From NCBI GenBank assembly GCA_964445085.1, contig CAYUJV010000145.1, positions 1-6,037 on the forward strand: 6,037 nt of DNA, written 5' to 3'. The position numbers and the translations under genes were made by a program. This document shows positions 3,952 to 6,037 of the stretch, piece after piece (within the stretch, counting starts at the first letter, position 1; each line of letters begins with the position of its first letter). The notes beneath the pieces are model-generated. The model searched no databases and was not told where the DNA came from. It saw nothing but the letters and a program-made list of their open reading frames with translations. Source of the DNA: Thiobacter sp964445085. GTDB lineage: Bacteria; Pseudomonadota; Gammaproteobacteria; Burkholderiales; Thiobacteraceae.

Positions 3952-6037
3952 ATGACCGCCCGCCTACGGGAAATCCCCTACAACTACACCTCCTTCTCCG
4001 ACCGCGAGATCGTCATCCGCTTTCTGGGCGACGACAGCTGGCGCGTGCTCAACGCGCTGCGCGGCGAACGGCGCACGGGCCGCTCGGCGCGCATGCTGTT
4101 CGAGGTGCTGGGGGATCTGTGGGTGGTCACGCGCAACCCCTACCTGCAGGACGACCTGCTCGCCAACGACCGCCGCCGCGCCGCGCTGATCGGCGCGCTG
4201 CGCCACCGCCTGAATGAAATCGAGGCGCGCCGCCAGGGCAACGAGGCGGTGGCGCAATTGCTCGCCGCGGCCCGTGAGGCGGTGAACGCCTTCGAGGCGG
4301 AGTTCGAGCACACCCGCCTGCTGCGCGCCCGCGCGTTGAAGAAGCTGTCCCGCATCACCCGCCGCGACAACATCGCCTTCGACGGCATGAGCCGGGTGAG
4401 CCACGTCACCGATGCCACCGACTGGCGCGTGGAATATCCCTTCGTGGTACTGACCCCGGACACCGAGGCCGAGATGGCCGCGCTGGTGCGCGCCTGCATC
4501 GAGCTGGGGCTGACCATCATTCCGCGCGGCGGCGGCACCGGCTACACCGGCGGCGCGGTGCCGCTGACGAAACTGTCCGCCGTCATCAACATCGAGAAGC
4601 TGGAAGCCCTCGGGCCGGTGGAGCAGCGCACCCTGCCCGGCGCGGACCGCCCCTGCGCCACCATCCGCTGCGGCGCCGGGGTGGTGACGCGGCGCGTGAT
4701 GGAAGCGGCGGAGGAGGCCGGCCTGGTGTTCGCGGTGGACCCGACCTCCGCCGACGCCTCCTGNNNNNNNNNNNNNNNNNNNNNNNNNNNNNNNAGGCCG
4801 TGCTGTGGGGCACCGCCAACAACAACCTGGCGTCGTGGCGCATGGTGACGCCGGACGGCGAATGGATCGAGGTCGAGCGCCTGGAGCACAACCTGGGCAA
4901 GATTCACGATGTGGGCGTCGCGCGCTTCCGCATCACGCGCTATGGCGAGGACGGCAGGACCGCGCGCGGAACGGAAATGCTGGAGATCCCCGGCGAGCGC
5001 TTCCGCAAGACCGGCCTGGGCAAGGACGTCACCGACAAGTTTCTCGCCGGCCTGCCCGGCATCCAGAAGGAGGGCTGCGACGGCATCATCACCCAGGCCA
5101 CCTTCATCCTGCACCGCATGCCCAGCCATACGCGCACCGTGTGCCTGGAATTCTTCGGCCAGGTGCACGAGGCGGTGCCGGCCATCGTCGAGATCAAGGG
5201 CTATCTCGATGCCCATGCCACTGCCCGGCTCGCCGGCCTGGAGCATCTCGACGCGCGCTACGTGAAGGCCGTGGGCTACGCCACCAAGGCCAACCGCCCG
5301 CAGCGGCCGAACATGGTGCTGATCGCCGACGTGGTGTCGGACGACGAGAACGCGGCGGGCGAAGCGGCGTCCCACATCGTGCGCCTGGCCAATGCGCGCG
5401 GCGGCGAAGGCTTCATCGCGGTGAGCGCGGAGGCGCGCAAGAAATTCTGGCTCGACCGCGCGCGCACCGCGGCCATCGCCGCCCACACCAACGCCTTCAA
5501 GATCAACGAAGACGTGGTGATCCCGCTGCCGCGTTTGGCCGACTACACCGACGGCGTCGAGCGCATCAACATCGAGCTGTCCATCGCCAACAAGCTGGCG
5601 CTGCTCGACGCGCTGGAAACATTCTTCCAGGGCGAACTGCCCACGAGCCGCGACGAGGATGCCTTCGCCGACCCGGACATGATGGAGGCGCGCCGCGCCC
5701 GGGCGCTGGAACTGCTGGCGAAGGTGCGCGAGCGCTGGCAGTGGCTGCTGGCCAATCTGGATGCGCCGCTGTCGGCCTACGCGGAGAAGTTCGGCGCCGC
5801 GGAGAGCACCGCACCGACCGTGTTCCGCGCGCTGCAGGACCACAGCCTGCGGGTGAGCTGGAAGCGCGAAGTGCGGCGCGAGCTGCACGCCCTGTTCACC
5901 GGCCGCGGCTATCAGCTGGTGCTCGACAGGTGCGACGACATCCACAATCAGGTGCTGAAGAGCCGGGTCTTCGTCGCCCTGCACATGCACGCCGGCGACG
6001 GCAACGTGCACACCAACATCCCGGTCAACTCCGACGA
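3952..6037 (+). CDS. Large FAD-linked oxidoreductase, DUF3683 + GlcD/D-lactate dehydrogenase-like (3' truncated, gap inside)
   Basis: N-terminal part of a very large flavoprotein; relatives in betaproteobacteria are around 1200-1300 residues and add CCG/4Fe-4S cysteine-rich domains further on, beyond this window. The first ~150 residues (MTARLREIPYNYTSFSDREI at 1-20, then a helical arm) match the DUF3683 region. An FAD-binding type 4 domain follows, with YPFVVLTPDTEAEMAALV (162-179) and the pyrophosphate-binding loop PRGGGTGYTGGAVPL at 191-205. After the gap come LWGTANNNLASWRMVTPDG, the substrate-side domain, and near the end HMHAGDGNVHTNIPV, the conserved His-containing motif of the FAD-oxidase C-terminal domain. 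It probably oxidises a D-2-hydroxy acid and passes electrons to the respiratory chain; the substrate is unknown. Codons are in frame 1 up to base 4763 and in frame 3 from 4797. I treat this as one gene whose gap length is wrong, not as a true frameshift. The ATG at 3952 has a weak ribosome site but matches the family start. Confidence 0.88.
4764..4794. other. Assembly gap: 31 undetermined bases inside the flavoprotein gene
   Basis: A run of 31 N interrupts the coding sequence after ...DPTSADAS plus two bases of a codon starting TG, expected to be Cys. From memory of this family, the missing residues should be the conserved glycine-rich stretch between ADASC and KAVLWGTA, which needs about 38 bases here. 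Either way the frame before and after the gap requires a length of 3n+2, whereas 31 is 3n+1. The N run therefore cannot be the exact length if the gene is intact. Confidence 0.95.

Noticed and set aside
3882..4217. Plus-strand frame overlapping the end of yqaA and the start of the flavoprotein gene
   Set aside because: It is out of frame with both real genes, Arg/Pro-rich, with no family resemblance.
4764..4794. True frameshift or pseudogene in the flavoprotein
   Set aside because: The frame change coincides exactly with the N run and both flanks are intact and conserved, so wrong gap length is the simplest explanation.
4542..6011. Long open frame on the minus strand opposite the flavoprotein gene (about 489 codons)
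   Set aside because: It is antisense to a clearly conserved coding region, runs through the N gap, is rich in His/Arg/Ala/Val as expected from complementing GC-biased codons, and matches no family I recognise.
1..6037. CRISPR arrays, tRNA/rRNA genes, insertion sequences, phage or toxin-antitoxin modules
   Set aside because: I looked for regularly spaced repeats, tRNA-like cloverleafs, transposase motifs and small paired ORFs and saw none that could be supported.

Overview
The window reads as a stretch of core chromosome from a high-GC betaproteobacterium. Third codon positions are strongly G/C. The PilU, RlmL, HemJ, DUF4197 and giant FAD-oxidoreductase sequences all look like those of Rhodocyclaceae and related beta lineages. 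The taxonomic call is inference from remembered family resemblance, not from a search.

Layout: (1) 1-477, plus strand, the 3' end of a type IV pilus retraction ATPase gene, pilU. (2) 478-599, a 122-bp convergent intergenic region packed with inverted repeats; it looks like a small palindromic element that may also end transcription from both sides. (3) 600-2170, minus strand, a two-gene unit hemJ -> rlmL whose stop and start codons overlap by one base (TGATG). It encodes a membrane protoporphyrinogen oxidase and a standalone 23S rRNA guanine-N2 methyltransferase. (4) 2171-2227, a 57-bp divergent spacer. (5) 2228-2749, plus strand, a membrane-anchored TlpA-type thioredoxin-fold protein with a CPYC active site. 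(6) 2821-3925, plus strand, a secreted DUF4197 protein followed after 7 bp by a YqaA-type (VTT/DedA-related) membrane protein with a GTG start. (7) 3952 to the end, plus strand, the N-terminal two thirds or so of a very large FAD-linked oxidoreductase with a DUF3683 N-terminus and a GlcD/D-lactate-dehydrogenase-like core. It runs off the window and is interrupted by a 31-base run of N.

The genes do not form one pathway. They are housekeeping and envelope genes: pilus retraction, haem synthesis, rRNA modification, periplasmic thiol redox, an exported protein of unknown role, an integral membrane protein and a respiratory-type flavoprotein. I see no phage, transposase, CRISPR, toxin-antitoxin or defence module and no tRNA or rRNA gene. 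The points most worth a second look are the palindromic element at about 485-596, the reading-frame mismatch across the N gap, and the DUF4197-yqaA pairing. I did not find a convincing new biological system here.
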